DNA from: Actinomycetes bacterium
Lineage (GTDB): Bacteria; Actinomycetota; Acidimicrobiia; Acidimicrobiales; RAAP-2
Assembly (NCBI GenBank): GCA_021848365.1
Contig: JAJZUS010000001.1
Location: forward strand, 1 to 64,000
Direction of reading: 5' to 3'
Length of the DNA: 64,000 nt
Part shown: positions 17,821-25,165 of the stretch, in pieces
How positions within the stretch are numbered: position 1 is the stretch's first letter
Layout of the letters: the number at the start of each line of letters is the position of its first letter
The notes under the pieces: model-generated
What the model was told of the DNA's origin: nothing
The model's input: the letters and a program-made list of their open reading frames with translations, nothing else
Database searches by the model: none
Program-made: the position numbers and the translations under genes

Positions 17821-18693
17821 TCACTCGAGGCGCAAGGTCCGGTGCCGCCGCGCCAGTCGGCGCCCCCCGGAGAGCTCCGCCGCGCGGACCTCGCCCCGCA
17901 CCACCGCGGCCGCCCGCTCGACCTCGGCGACGCTCGGCGGGTGACCCCGATCGTCGCGCAGGCGCTCGCGCAGCCACCGCGACAGCCGAGGCGACGACCA
18001 CGCGGCCAACTCCCGGCAGTCGACCTCGCCGAGTCCCCGGTCGTCACGCACGGTCTCGTCGAGCAGTCGTCGCTCCTCGGCGAGGACTCGCGCCGTACGC
18101 GCGAGGAGGGGGACGACGTCGCGCTCGGCGACCGCGTCGAGTAGGGGCAGGACCTCGGCGCGTACGCGGTTGCGCCGGAAGCGGACGTCGTCATTGGTCG
18201 CGTCGTGGCGGGCGACGAGGCCGTGGTGGGCGACGAGCGCGGCGACGTCGCGGCGTCGTAGCGCGAGGAGGGGCTTGGTGGGGTCGCCGACCATCGGCGA
18301 GAGCCCGTCGATCCCGGCGCCGCGCACGAGGTTGAGCAGCACCGTCTCGGCGAGGTCGTCCATCGTGTGGCCCGTGAGCGTCCCCGGCGGCAGCGCGCCG
18401 CGGCGCGCCGTGCGGGCCCGCTCCTCGAGGTTGGGGCCGGGAGGGACCTCGACGTCGTGCACCGTGACCGGGACGCCGAGGTCCCGCGCCGTCACCACGA
18501 CGAAGGTCGCGTCGCTCGCGCTCTCGGGTCGGAGGTGGTGGTCGACGTGGTGCACGCGAACCTCGAGGCCCGCGGCGAGGGCGAGGAGGAGCAGGCCCGT
18601 CGAGTCGGGGCCACCGGAGACCGCGAGGTCGACGGGCCCGGGCGGCGGAGGGAACCGGCACTGCGCGAGCAGCGCGGTCGCGAGGTCGTCCAC
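17821..18693 (-). CDS. tilS: tRNA(Ile)-lysidine synthase
   Basis: The 290-residue N-type ATP pyrophosphatase attaches lysine to C34 of tRNA-Ile(CAU). It has the PP-loop VDLAVSGGPDSTGLLLLALA, HHVDHHLRPES, LTGHTMDDLAETVLLNLVRGAGIDGL and RRDVAALV followed by NDDVRFRRNRVRAEVLP. The C-terminal part is short, giving the compact actinobacterial form. GTG start at 18693. Confidence 0.92.
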   Translation of the reverse strand: MDDLATALLAQCRFPPPPGPVDLAVSGGPDSTGLLLLALAAGLEVRVHHVDHHLRPESASDATFVVVTARDLGVPVTVHDVEVPPGPNLEERARTARRGALPPGTLTGHTMDDLAETVLLNLVRGAGIDGLSPMVGDPTKPLLALRRRDVAALVAHHGLVARHDATNDDVRFRRNRVRAEVLPLLDAVAERDVVPLLARTARVLAEERRLLDETVRDDRGLGEVDCRELAAWSSPRLSRWLRERLRDDRGHPPSVAEVERAAAVVRGEVRAAELSGGRRLARRHRTLRLE

Positions 18694-18702
18694 GCCCTCA
18701 GG

Positions 18703-19530
18703 TTAAGCAGCGACCCGCCGACCGCGCTCCCGCAGCGCCGCGGACACCCGCGCCACGAGGTACAGGGTCGAGGCGAGCCCGGTGATCCAGAAGCTCACGG
18801 GTCCCCCGATCCAGACCGCGAGGAAGAGGCCCAGCCAGGACGAGCCCAGCGCCGCCAGGGTCGCGACGACGACGGCCCGGCCCGGGTGGCGCGTCAGCAC
18901 CTCGGCCGACGCCGCCGGCGCCACGAGGAGGGAGAAGACGAGGAGCACCCCGACGATCTGGATCGCCACCACCGTCGTGAGCGCGAGCAGTGACATGAAG
19001 ACGATCGACATCGTCCGCACCGAGAGGCCCCGCGCCGCCGCCGACTGGCCGTCGACCGAGGCGAAGAGGAGCGGTCGGAAGACGCCCGAGCTCGCCAGCA
19101 CCACAACGGCCGACAGGGCGGCGACGAGCCACACGTCACTGACGCTCACCCCGAGGATCTGTCCGAACAGGATCGAGTAGGTCGCGTTGGCGTAGCCGCT
19201 GTAGAGGGAGATGAAGAGCACCCCGAGGCCGAGGGCCGCGGTGAGGGTGACCCCGACGACGGCGTCGCGGTCGTCGAGGTCGGTCCCGGCGACCCCGATC
19301 ACCAGGCCCGCCCCGAGACAGAAGGCGAGCAGTCCCCAGACCGGCGAGAGGCCGATGAGGACGGCACCGGCCGCTCCGGCGAAGCCGATGTGGCCGATGG
19401 CGTGGGCGGCGAAGGCCTGGCGCCGCAGGACGACGAAGTAGCCGACGACCCCGGCGGCCAGCGAGACGGCCGTCACCGCGTAGAAGGCGTTCTGGACGAA
19501 CGAGGTCTGCAGGAGCTGCCACACGCTCAT
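18703..19530 (-). CDS. znuB: zinc (manganese) ABC transporter permease, ZnuB-like
   Basis: The 275-residue protein has about eight hydrophobic segments and the ABC-3 family pattern (RRQAFAAHAIGHIGFAGAAGAVLIGL, VQIVGVLLVFSLLVAPAASA in the related form VAIQIVGVLLVFSLLVAPAA). It forms the membrane channel of the importer encoded with the two genes upstream. The ATG at 19530 overlaps the ATPase stop as ATGA. Metal identity is inferred from the adjacent Zur-type regulator and operator. Confidence 0.88.
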   Translation of the reverse strand: MSVWQLLQTSFVQNAFYAVTAVSLAAGVVGYFVVLRRQAFAAHAIGHIGFAGAAGAVLIGLSPVWGLLAFCLGAGLVIGVAGTDLDDRDAVVGVTLTAALGLGVLFISLYSGYANATYSILFGQILGVSVSDVWLVAALSAVVVLASSGVFRPLLFASVDGQSAAARGLSVRTMSIVFMSLLALTTVVAIQIVGVLLVFSLLVAPAASAEVLTRHPGRAVVVATLAALGSSWLGLFLAVWIGGPVSFWITGLASTLYLVARVSAALRERGRRVAA

Positions 19531-20378
19531 CGGGTCACCTCGTCGTAGACCTCGGCGAAGTGCTCGTGGACGTCCTCGTGGCGGTGGTCGGTGCCGTGGG
19601 GGTGGGGGTGAGCGAACTCCTCCTCGAGCCCGACGATCACGCGCCGACCCCGGGGAGTCACGATGATCTCGATCGGGTGGCCGTAGAGGGCGCTGAGCGT
19701 CGTCTCGTTGACGACCTCGTCGAGCGGGCCGCTGCGCACCTGGCGCCGGGCGACCCAGATCACCTGGTCGACCACGTGGGCGAGGGGGTTGAGGTCGTGG
19801 GCCACCACCATCACCGCGGCGCCCGTCGTGTCCCGGATCAGGTTGATGAGGTCGACGATCTCGGCCTGGGCCGCGATGTCGAGCCCGGCGAGGGGCTCGT
19901 CGAGCAGCAGCAGCTCGGGCCGGAAGACCGTCGCGTGGGCCAGCGCCAGGCGCTGGCGCTGGCCGCCCGAGAGGGTGCGCAGCGGCTGGTCGGCGAAGGG
20001 TCGCGACCCGGTGAGCTCGAGCGCCCGCTCGACGACCTCGACCTTGTCCCGCGATCGGCGCCAGCCGAAGCGCCGGCCGTCGTAGCCGAGCCCCACGTAG
20101 TCGCGTCCCGTGAGCGAGGTCAGCGAGTCGGCCTCCCGCGACTGGGCCATGTACCCGACGCGCGCGTCGCCGCGGCGGGGGGCGTCGCCGAGGACCTCGA
20201 GGGTGCCGGCGCTCAGGCCCACCAGGCCGACCACCGACTTGAGCAACGTCGACTTGCCGGCCCCGTTCGGGCCCAGGATCACCGCGATGGTCCCGCTCTC
20301 CACGTCGAAGGAGGCGTCCTGCCAGATGGGGCGTCCGGAGAGGTCGACCCGCCCGTCGCGCATGGTGACGGCGCTCAC
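19527..20378 (-). CDS. znuC: zinc ABC transporter ATP-binding protein with His-rich tail, ZnuC-like
   Basis: The 283-residue ATPase has Walker A GPNGAGKST, signature LSGGQRQRLALAHA, Walker B LLLLDEPLAGLD and the H-loop VVAHDLN. The C-terminus ends with HPHPHGTDHRHEDVHEHF, a cluster of eight histidines that could bind or sense zinc, as seen in some Zn transporters. The GTG at 20378 overlaps the substrate-binding gene as GTGA; an ATG five codons later is an alternative start. Energises the importer with the flanking permease and binding protein. Confidence 0.9.
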   Translation of the reverse strand: MSAVTMRDGRVDLSGRPIWQDASFDVESGTIAVILGPNGAGKSTLLKSVVGLVGLSAGTLEVLGDAPRRGDARVGYMAQSREADSLTSLTGRDYVGLGYDGRRFGWRRSRDKVEVVERALELTGSRPFADQPLRTLSGGQRQRLALAHATVFRPELLLLDEPLAGLDIAAQAEIVDLINLIRDTTGAAVMVVAHDLNPLAHVVDQVIWVARRQVRSGPLDEVVNETTLSALYGHPIEIIVTPRGRRVIVGLEEEFAHPHPHGTDHRHEDVHEHFAEVYDEVTR

Positions 20379-21277
20379 TTGAGGCAGCCCTTCACCACCA
20401 GTGCCGCGCGGATCTGCGAGATGACGCCCCGCATCCACGTGACGTAGCTGGTCCCGGTCATCGTCTCGGTGACCTTGATGACGGGCACGTGCGAGCTGCG
20501 CGCCTGGGCGACCATCTGGTTGGTGAGCGGGGTCGCGGTCTGGACGTTGTCGATGAGGAAGGCGGGGTGGGCCTTCAGCTGGCTGAGGGCGGTCGCCAGG
20601 TCCTGGATCGACGGGTCGACGCCGTTGCCGACCGCGAGGCGCAGGGACTCGGGCGTCACCACGTTGAGCTTCATCGCACCGAGCAGGTAGCCCGCCACGT
20701 CCTCGGTCGCCGCGACCTTGACGTTGTGACAGCCGGTGGCCACCTGGGTCACGCTCGCCTGCAGTCCGCGCAGCTGGGCGAGGAGCGTGGTCGCCCGCGT
20801 CACGACCCCGGGGAAGTGACCGGCCTTCGTGAGCGCCGACTCGAGCGCCGTGACGAAGGTGATCGCGTTCGCGACGCTGTAGAAGAGGTGGGGGTTCTTG
20901 CCCGTGGTGACGTGCACCAGCTTCGCCACGTCGATGGTCGTCACCTTCCCGGAGCGCGCCGCCACGAGCTTGGAGAGCCAGGTGTCGTAGCCGGCGCCGT
21001 TCACGATGACGATCCGGGCGCGGGCGACGTTCGCCGCGTCCGAGGTGGTCGCCTCGTGGTTGTGCGGGTCGGCGTTCGGGTCGGTGAGCAGCGACACGAC
21101 GGTCGCGTCGGGACCGGCGACGACCCGGGCGAGGGCGCCCCACTGGGAGACGCCCGCCACGATGACGGGCTTGGTCGCGGCGCCGGCCGGCGACGACAAC
21201 GGTGCGGTGACCAGGGACCCTCCGAGGGCCAGGCCCGCCACCGCGGCGGTGAGGGAGCGAAGTGAACGTGGAATCAT
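20375..21277 (-). CDS. znuA: zinc ABC transporter substrate-binding protein, ZnuA-like
   Basis: The 300-residue product has a signal peptide (MIPRSLRSLTAAVAGLALGG, cleavage near PAGAA) and the cluster A-I binding protein fold: VSQWGALARVVAG, DPNADPHNHEAT with a metal-binding His, NGAGYDTWLSKL, NPHLFYS, a helix-rich C-half with TEDVAGYLLGAMKL and NVQTATPLTNQM. The ATG at 21277 lies inside one of two Zur-type palindromes and 7 bp after a TATAGT box, implying a leaderless mRNA that repressor binding would block directly. Confidence 0.88.
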   Translation of the reverse strand: MIPRSLRSLTAAVAGLALGGSLVTAPLSSPAGAATKPVIVAGVSQWGALARVVAGPDATVVSLLTDPNADPHNHEATTSDAANVARARIVIVNGAGYDTWLSKLVAARSGKVTTIDVAKLVHVTTGKNPHLFYSVANAITFVTALESALTKAGHFPGVVTRATTLLAQLRGLQASVTQVATGCHNVKVAATEDVAGYLLGAMKLNVVTPESLRLAVGNGVDPSIQDLATALSQLKAHPAFLIDNVQTATPLTNQMVAQARSSHVPVIKVTETMTGTSYVTWMRGVISQIRAALVVKGCLK

Positions 21278-21281
21278 TCCA
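21269..21281. promoter_or_regulatory. Zur/Fur-type operator palindrome 1
   Basis: TGGAATCATTCCA is a perfect 6-1-6 palindrome covering the start codon of the binding-protein gene. Together with operator 2 it forms a symmetric pair between the importer genes and the regulator. Confidence 0.85.
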
Positions 21282-21284
21282 ATT

Positions 21285-21290
21285 ACTATA
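21285..21290 (-). promoter_or_regulatory. leaderless -10 box, zinc importer operon
   Basis: TATAGT on the minus strand ends 7 bp before the ATG at 21277. It lies exactly between the two operator palindromes, so a bound repressor would occlude RNA polymerase. Confidence 0.6.
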
Positions 21291-21292
21291 TC

Positions 21293-21305
21293 TGGAATGA
21301 TTCCA
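21293..21305. promoter_or_regulatory. Zur/Fur-type operator palindrome 2
   Basis: TGGAATGATTCCA, again a perfect 6-1-6 palindrome and the reverse complement of operator 1, sits 24 bp away centre to centre. It covers the region just upstream of the importer -10 box and about 20 bp upstream of the regulator -10 box. Confidence 0.85.
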
Positions 21306-21325
21306 GTTTGCAACGCCCCCCGGGG

Positions 21326-21331
21326 TAGGAT
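21326..21331 (+). promoter_or_regulatory. leaderless -10 box, zur
   Basis: TAGGAT ends 6 bp before the GTG at 21338; no ribosome binding site is present. Confidence 0.6.
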
Positions 21332-21337
21332 GCTCTC

Positions 21338-21727
21338 GTGACCGTGCGCAACACCGCCCAGCGCCGCGAGGTGATCACCACGCTCGGCGCCGTGCAGGGC
21401 TTCATCAGCGCCCAGGAGCTCCACGGCCTCATCTGCCGCAATGGCGGGCACATCGCGCTGGCGACCGTGTACGCCCAACTGCGCCGTCTCGCGGAGTCCG
21501 GCGACGTCGACGTCGTGATGACCGATCGGGGCGAGAGCCTCTACCGGCGCTGCGACGTCGACGTCCACCACCACCACCTGGCCTGCCGCCGCTGCGGAGC
21601 GACCGTCGAGGTCGAGATCCCCGCCCTCGAGGCGTGGGCGGCCGAGGTCGGCGCCCGCCACGGGTACCGCGACGTCCGCCACGTCCTCGAGCTGAACGGC
21701 GTCTGCCCCGCGTGCCTGTCGACCTGA
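21338..21727 (+). CDS. zur: Fur family repressor, Zur-type
   Basis: The 129-residue protein has the winged helix of Fur proteins (FISAQELHGLICRNGGHIALATVYAQLRRLAESG), the regulatory metal region (HHHHLACRRCGATVEVE) and a C-terminal CPAC; the two CxxC pairs form the structural zinc site. Divergent transcription from a zinc importer with two shared palindromes indicates a zinc-responsive repressor that also controls itself. It starts at GTG 21338, apparently leaderless. Iron-responsive Fur is less likely given the transporter type. Confidence 0.9.
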   Translation: MTVRNTAQRREVITTLGAVQGFISAQELHGLICRNGGHIALATVYAQLRRLAESGDVDVVMTDRGESLYRRCDVDVHHHHLACRRCGATVEVEIPALEAWAAEVGARHGYRDVRHVLELNGVCPACLST

Positions 21728-22488
21728 GCCCGCGTCCCACGCCGCGCGACGAGATCGTCGTCTACCCCCTCGGACTCGACGACGTCGGCGTCGACGCCTT
21801 CGTCACGACGCGCGCGGGCGGGGTGAGCGAGGGACCCTACGCGTCCCTCAACCTCGGCGAGCACGTGGGCGACGACCCCGCGCGAGTGGCGGAGAACCGG
21901 CGGCGGGTGGCCCGCGCCGCGGGAGTCGACCCCGGCGACCTCGTGACCGTGCGACAGGTCCACGGGACCGACCTCGCCGAGGTCCGCGCCGGCGGCCCGC
22001 GTCCCCTCGAGGCCGACGGTCTCGTGACCGAGGACCCCGAGGTCGCCGTCGCCGTGCTCAGCGCCGACTGCGTCCCCCTCGTCCTCGTCGATCCCGACCG
22101 CGGACGGATCGCCGTCGTCCACGCCGGCTGGCGGGGCCTCGCCGCCGGGATGATCGAGCGAGCGGTCGCGTCCCTCGCGCCCGCGACGCGCCTCGAGGTC
22201 GCCGTCGGCCCCGCCATCGCGGGCGCGGCCTACCAGGTCGGCCCCGAGGTCGCCGCCCACTTCGCCGACGTGCCCGGCGCCGTGCGACCCGACGTCGGGG
22301 ACCGGTCCCGACTCGACCTCGTCACGGTCGTCCACCACCGCCTGCTCGCGTGCGGGGTGGCCGACGGGTCGCTGCGGATCCTGCGCGCGTCGACGGACGC
22401 CGATCCCACCCTCTTCAGCGACCGTGCCGAGCGACCCTGCGGCCGCCAGGCCCTCGTCGCGCGCCGTCGTACGATGGGACCCTCATGA
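21712..22488 (+). CDS. pgeF: peptidoglycan editing factor PgeF (YfiH/LACC1, laccase-domain family)
   Basis: The 258-residue protein carries the family motifs FVTTRAGGVSEGPYASLNLGEHVGDDP, TVRQVHGTDLAEV, LSADCVPLVLVDP and AVVHAGWRGLAAGMIERAV, containing the His-Cys-His metal site. The family has purine nucleoside and polyphenol oxidase activities in vitro; in E. coli PgeF prevents L-serine replacing L-alanine in UDP-MurNAc peptides. Its place directly before murL and murD2 fits that editing role. The GTG at 21712 overlaps zur by 16 bp. Confidence 0.88.
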   Translation: MPVDLSPRPTPRDEIVVYPLGLDDVGVDAFVTTRAGGVSEGPYASLNLGEHVGDDPARVAENRRRVARAAGVDPGDLVTVRQVHGTDLAEVRAGGPRPLEADGLVTEDPEVAVAVLSADCVPLVLVDPDRGRIAVVHAGWRGLAAGMIERAVASLAPATRLEVAVGPAIAGAAYQVGPEVAAHFADVPGAVRPDVGDRSRLDLVTVVHHRLLACGVADGSLRILRASTDADPTLFSDRAERPCGRQALVARRRTMGPS

Positions 22489-23783
22489 GCGACGCGCCCG
22501 CCCCCCGCCGGGCCGAGGTCTTCCGCTACCGGGGGCTCTCGGTCGGGACGTCCCGACTCAGCGCCGCCTACGAGCTCGACGGCCGCTCCTTCGTCGAGGA
22601 CGTCACCCTCGAGGGCGTCGGCGACCTCACGGCACCCGCCGCGCGCGCCGTCGCCACGCTCTGGTACCTCGTCGCGGGGCTCTCCTACTTCAAGGCCGGC
22701 GCCGCGCGCCGGGTCGACCTGGGCGACACCCCGGTGGGCCCCGCCGGTCGGCGCCTCCTCGCCGCCGCCCTCCACGACGGGCTCGCGGAGTTCGCGCTGC
22801 GCAACGCCCTCGACCTCGACGACGTCGTGATCGAGGGCGGCGCCGCGCTGGAGCCCGTCACCGCCACCCTCGATCCCGAGCGCGTCCTCGTCCCCTTCGG
22901 TGGAGGCATCGACTCGGTCGTCACGGTGAGCGCCCTGCCCCGGCACCTCGACCGCGCGCTCTTCGTCGTCAGCCCCGCGAGCGGTCGCTTCGCCGCGCTC
23001 GAGGCGGCGGCCGCGGTGACCGGCCTCGACGTCGTCCGGGCGACGCGCGTGCTCGACCCCGCCGTCGCGACGGGTGACCCGGCGCTCTGGCGCGGCCACG
23101 TCCCGGTGACGGCCATGGTCACCCTGCTCGCGGCCCTCGCCGCCGTCGCCGACGGCCGCGGGGGGGTCGTCATGAGCAACGAGCGGTCGGCCTCGGTGCC
23201 CAACCTGGTGATCGGGGGGCGCGAGGTCAACCACCAGTGGAGCAAGTCGTGGGCCGCCGAGCGCGCGCTCGCCGAGGCCCTCGCCGAGTCGGTGGGTCCC
23301 ACCCTCACCGTCGCGTCCCTGCTGCGCGACCGCTCCGAGATCTGGGTGGGGCGCGCCTTCGCCGATCTCCCCCCGTACCACCACGCCTTTCGCAGCTGCA
23401 ACCGGGCCTTCGCCCAGGACCCCTCGCGCCGGCTCGACCACTGGTGCAACGAGTGCGACAAGTGCCTCTTCGTCAACCTCGTCCTCGCCCCCTTCCTCGA
23501 CCGCGCCACGCTGCGCGGCATCTTCGGCGGCGAGCCCCTGGCCGACCCCGCCCGGCTCGCCCAGCTGCGCACGCTGGTCGGCCGCGGCGTCACCCACAAG
23601 CCCTTCGAGTGCGTCGGCGACCCCGACGAGAGCGCCGTCGCGCTGCGCGCCGTCGCCGTCGACCCGGCGTGGTCCGACGTCGCCCACGTCGCCGACCTGG
23701 CGGCCGAGCTCGACGCCCCCTCACTGGAGGAACTGCTCGACCCGTACGGACCGACCGGTGTCCCGGCCCACTGGCTTCGCTGA
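22485..23783 (+). CDS. murL: UDP-MurNAc-L-Ala-L-Glu epimerase MurL
   Basis: The 432-residue protein shows a PP-loop-like ATP site (VLVPFGGGIDSVVTVSAL), FVVSPASGRFAALEAAA, VVMSNERSASVPN, HQWSKSWAAERALAEAL and the cysteine motif HWCNECDKCLFVNLVLAPFL, all typical of MurL. MurL uses ATP to epimerise the terminal L-Glu of UDP-MurNAc-L-Ala-L-Glu, made by MurD2, into the D-Glu form. The ATG overlaps the pgeF stop as ATGA and murD2 overlaps the end by 26 bp. This replaces the glutamate racemase plus MurD route. Confidence 0.87.
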   Translation: MSDAPAPRRAEVFRYRGLSVGTSRLSAAYELDGRSFVEDVTLEGVGDLTAPAARAVATLWYLVAGLSYFKAGAARRVDLGDTPVGPAGRRLLAAALHDGLAEFALRNALDLDDVVIEGGAALEPVTATLDPERVLVPFGGGIDSVVTVSALPRHLDRALFVVSPASGRFAALEAAAAVTGLDVVRATRVLDPAVATGDPALWRGHVPVTAMVTLLAALAAVADGRGGVVMSNERSASVPNLVIGGREVNHQWSKSWAAERALAEALAESVGPTLTVASLLRDRSEIWVGRAFADLPPYHHAFRSCNRAFAQDPSRRLDHWCNECDKCLFVNLVLAPFLDRATLRGIFGGEPLADPARLAQLRTLVGRGVTHKPFECVGDPDESAVALRAVAVDPAWSDVAHVADLAAELDAPSLEELLDPYGPTGVPAHWLR

Positions 23784-25092
23784 CCTCGCCGGGCGTCGGG
23801 TCGGCGTCTTCGGTCTGGGGATCGAGGGACGGGCGACCGTCGCCCGTCTGCGCGGCCTCGCGGCCGACGTCGTCACCGTCGACGACGACTCGTCAGTCGG
23901 CGCCGACCTCGCCACTCGGGCGGGGGGCCTCGAGGCGCTCGAGCGATGCGACGTCGTGATCAAGGGCCCGGGCATCCCCCGCCGGCGGGCCGACGTGCGG
24001 GGCCTCGAGGACGCCGGGGTGCCGGTGGTGAGCGCCCTCGACCTCTGGCTCCACGGGGTGGACCGTCGCCGCGTGATCGCCGTCACCGGGACCAAGGGGA
24101 AGTCGACGACCACGGCCCTCATCGACTTCGCGCTGCGCTGCCTGGGCGAGCGCTCCCAGCGTCTCGGGAACATCGGGCTCCCCCCCTACGACCCGGCCCT
24201 CGACACGTCGAGCGGGTGGCTGGTCGTCGAGGTGTCGAGCTTCCAGAGCCTCGACCTCACGGTGGCACCCGGCATCGTCGTCGTCACCTCCCTGGGCTCC
24301 GATCACCTCGACTGGCACGGCTCGCTCGCCCAGTACCACGCCGACAAGCTCCACGTGACCCGGGCCCCGGGGGAGCACGTGACCCTGATCGCCGACCCCC
24401 GTCTACGCGAGACCCACGGTGACCTGCTCGGCGGGATCGTCGAGGTCGCCGCGGCCGACCACACCGGGCTGGCCGACGCCCTCCACCTGCTCGGGCACCA
24501 CAACGACGCCAACGTCGGGCTGGCCCTGGCCGCGGCGTCCCGGGTCACCGGACGCGAGCTCGCCGCCGTGCGCGCCGCCGTGCGCGCCCGGGCGTCGGAG
24601 TTCGTTCCCCTGCCCGGCCGGCTCACCCTGGTCGCCGAGCTCGAACGACACGACCACCGGTGGCGCTTCGTCGACGACGGGCTGGCCACGGCACCCCTAC
24701 CGGTCGTCGCCGCCCTCGAAGTGGTGGCGCACGAGCCGGTGGCCCTCATCGTCGGCGGCCAGGACCGCGGCGTGGACTACGCGCCCCTCGCCCGGGCTGT
24801 TGCCGCGCGACGCCCCCCGACGACCCTGCTCGTCACCGGGCAGGCGGGTGGGCGCATCGGCGAGGCGGTGAGGGCGCTCGCCCCCCACATCCCCGTCGTC
24901 GCCGCGCGCGACCTCGCCGGGGCGGTGCGGGCGGGACGGGACGCGCTGCCCACGGGTGGCGTCGTGCTGCTCTCCCCGGGGGCGCCGAGCTTCGACCAGT
25001 ACGAGAATTGGGAGCACCGCAGTGCCGTCTTCGCGATGGCGGTGACGGTGCTCGTGGACGAGTGGAGCCTGGGAAGGGATTCGAACCCTTGA
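23758..25092 (+). CDS. murD2: Mur ligase, MurD2-type (UDP-MurNAc-L-Ala:L-Glu ligase)
   Basis: The 444-residue Mur ligase has a Rossmann N-domain (VGVFGLGIEGRATVARL), the ATPase P-loop VIAVTGTKGKSTTTALI, EVSSFQSLDL, TSLGSDHLDWHGS and the C-domain IVGGQDRGVDY and LLSPGAPSFDQYENWEHRS. These are MurD features. Pairing with murL indicates the MurD2 branch that adds L-Glu rather than D-Glu; this is inferred from context. The last eight codons lie inside an oppositely oriented tRNA-Thr gene, and the stop is in its T-arm. Confidence 0.87.
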   Translation: MSRPTGFADLAGRRVGVFGLGIEGRATVARLRGLAADVVTVDDDSSVGADLATRAGGLEALERCDVVIKGPGIPRRRADVRGLEDAGVPVVSALDLWLHGVDRRRVIAVTGTKGKSTTTALIDFALRCLGERSQRLGNIGLPPYDPALDTSSGWLVVEVSSFQSLDLTVAPGIVVVTSLGSDHLDWHGSLAQYHADKLHVTRAPGEHVTLIADPRLRETHGDLLGGIVEVAAADHTGLADALHLLGHHNDANVGLALAAASRVTGRELAAVRAAVRARASEFVPLPGRLTLVAELERHDHRWRFVDDGLATAPLPVVAALEVVAHEPVALIVGGQDRGVDYAPLARAVAARRPPTTLLVTGQAGGRIGEAVRALAPHIPVVAARDLAGAVRAGRDALPTGGVVLLSPGAPSFDQYENWEHRSAVFAMAVTVLVDEWSLGRDSNP

Positions 25093-25138
25093 CCTGCGCA
25101 TTACGAATGCGCTGCTCTACCGACTGAGCTACCCAGGC
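25066..25138 (-). tRNA. tRNA-Thr (CGT anticodon)
   Basis: The minus strand folds as a cloverleaf: acceptor GCCTGGG/CCCAGGC, D-arm GCTC/GAGC, anticodon stem GCGCA/TGCGC with loop TTCGTAA (anticodon CGT, reading ACG) and T-arm AAGGG TTCGAAT CCCTT. The discriminator is T and CCA is not encoded. The 3-prime 27 bp are overlapped by the convergent murD2 gene. Confidence 0.95.
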
Positions 25139-25165
25139 GCGAGTGGACAGGTTAGCCCATCGGCC

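Noticed and set aside
21302-21341. ATG-initiated frame 21006-21341 overlapping the zinc operator
   Set aside because: It is antisense to the binding-protein gene and crosses the regulatory region; its translation has no motif.
25066-25138. tRNA-Thr as an integration site for a mobile element
   Set aside because: No repeated tRNA 3-prime end, integrase or phage genes occur nearby; flanking genes are housekeeping.
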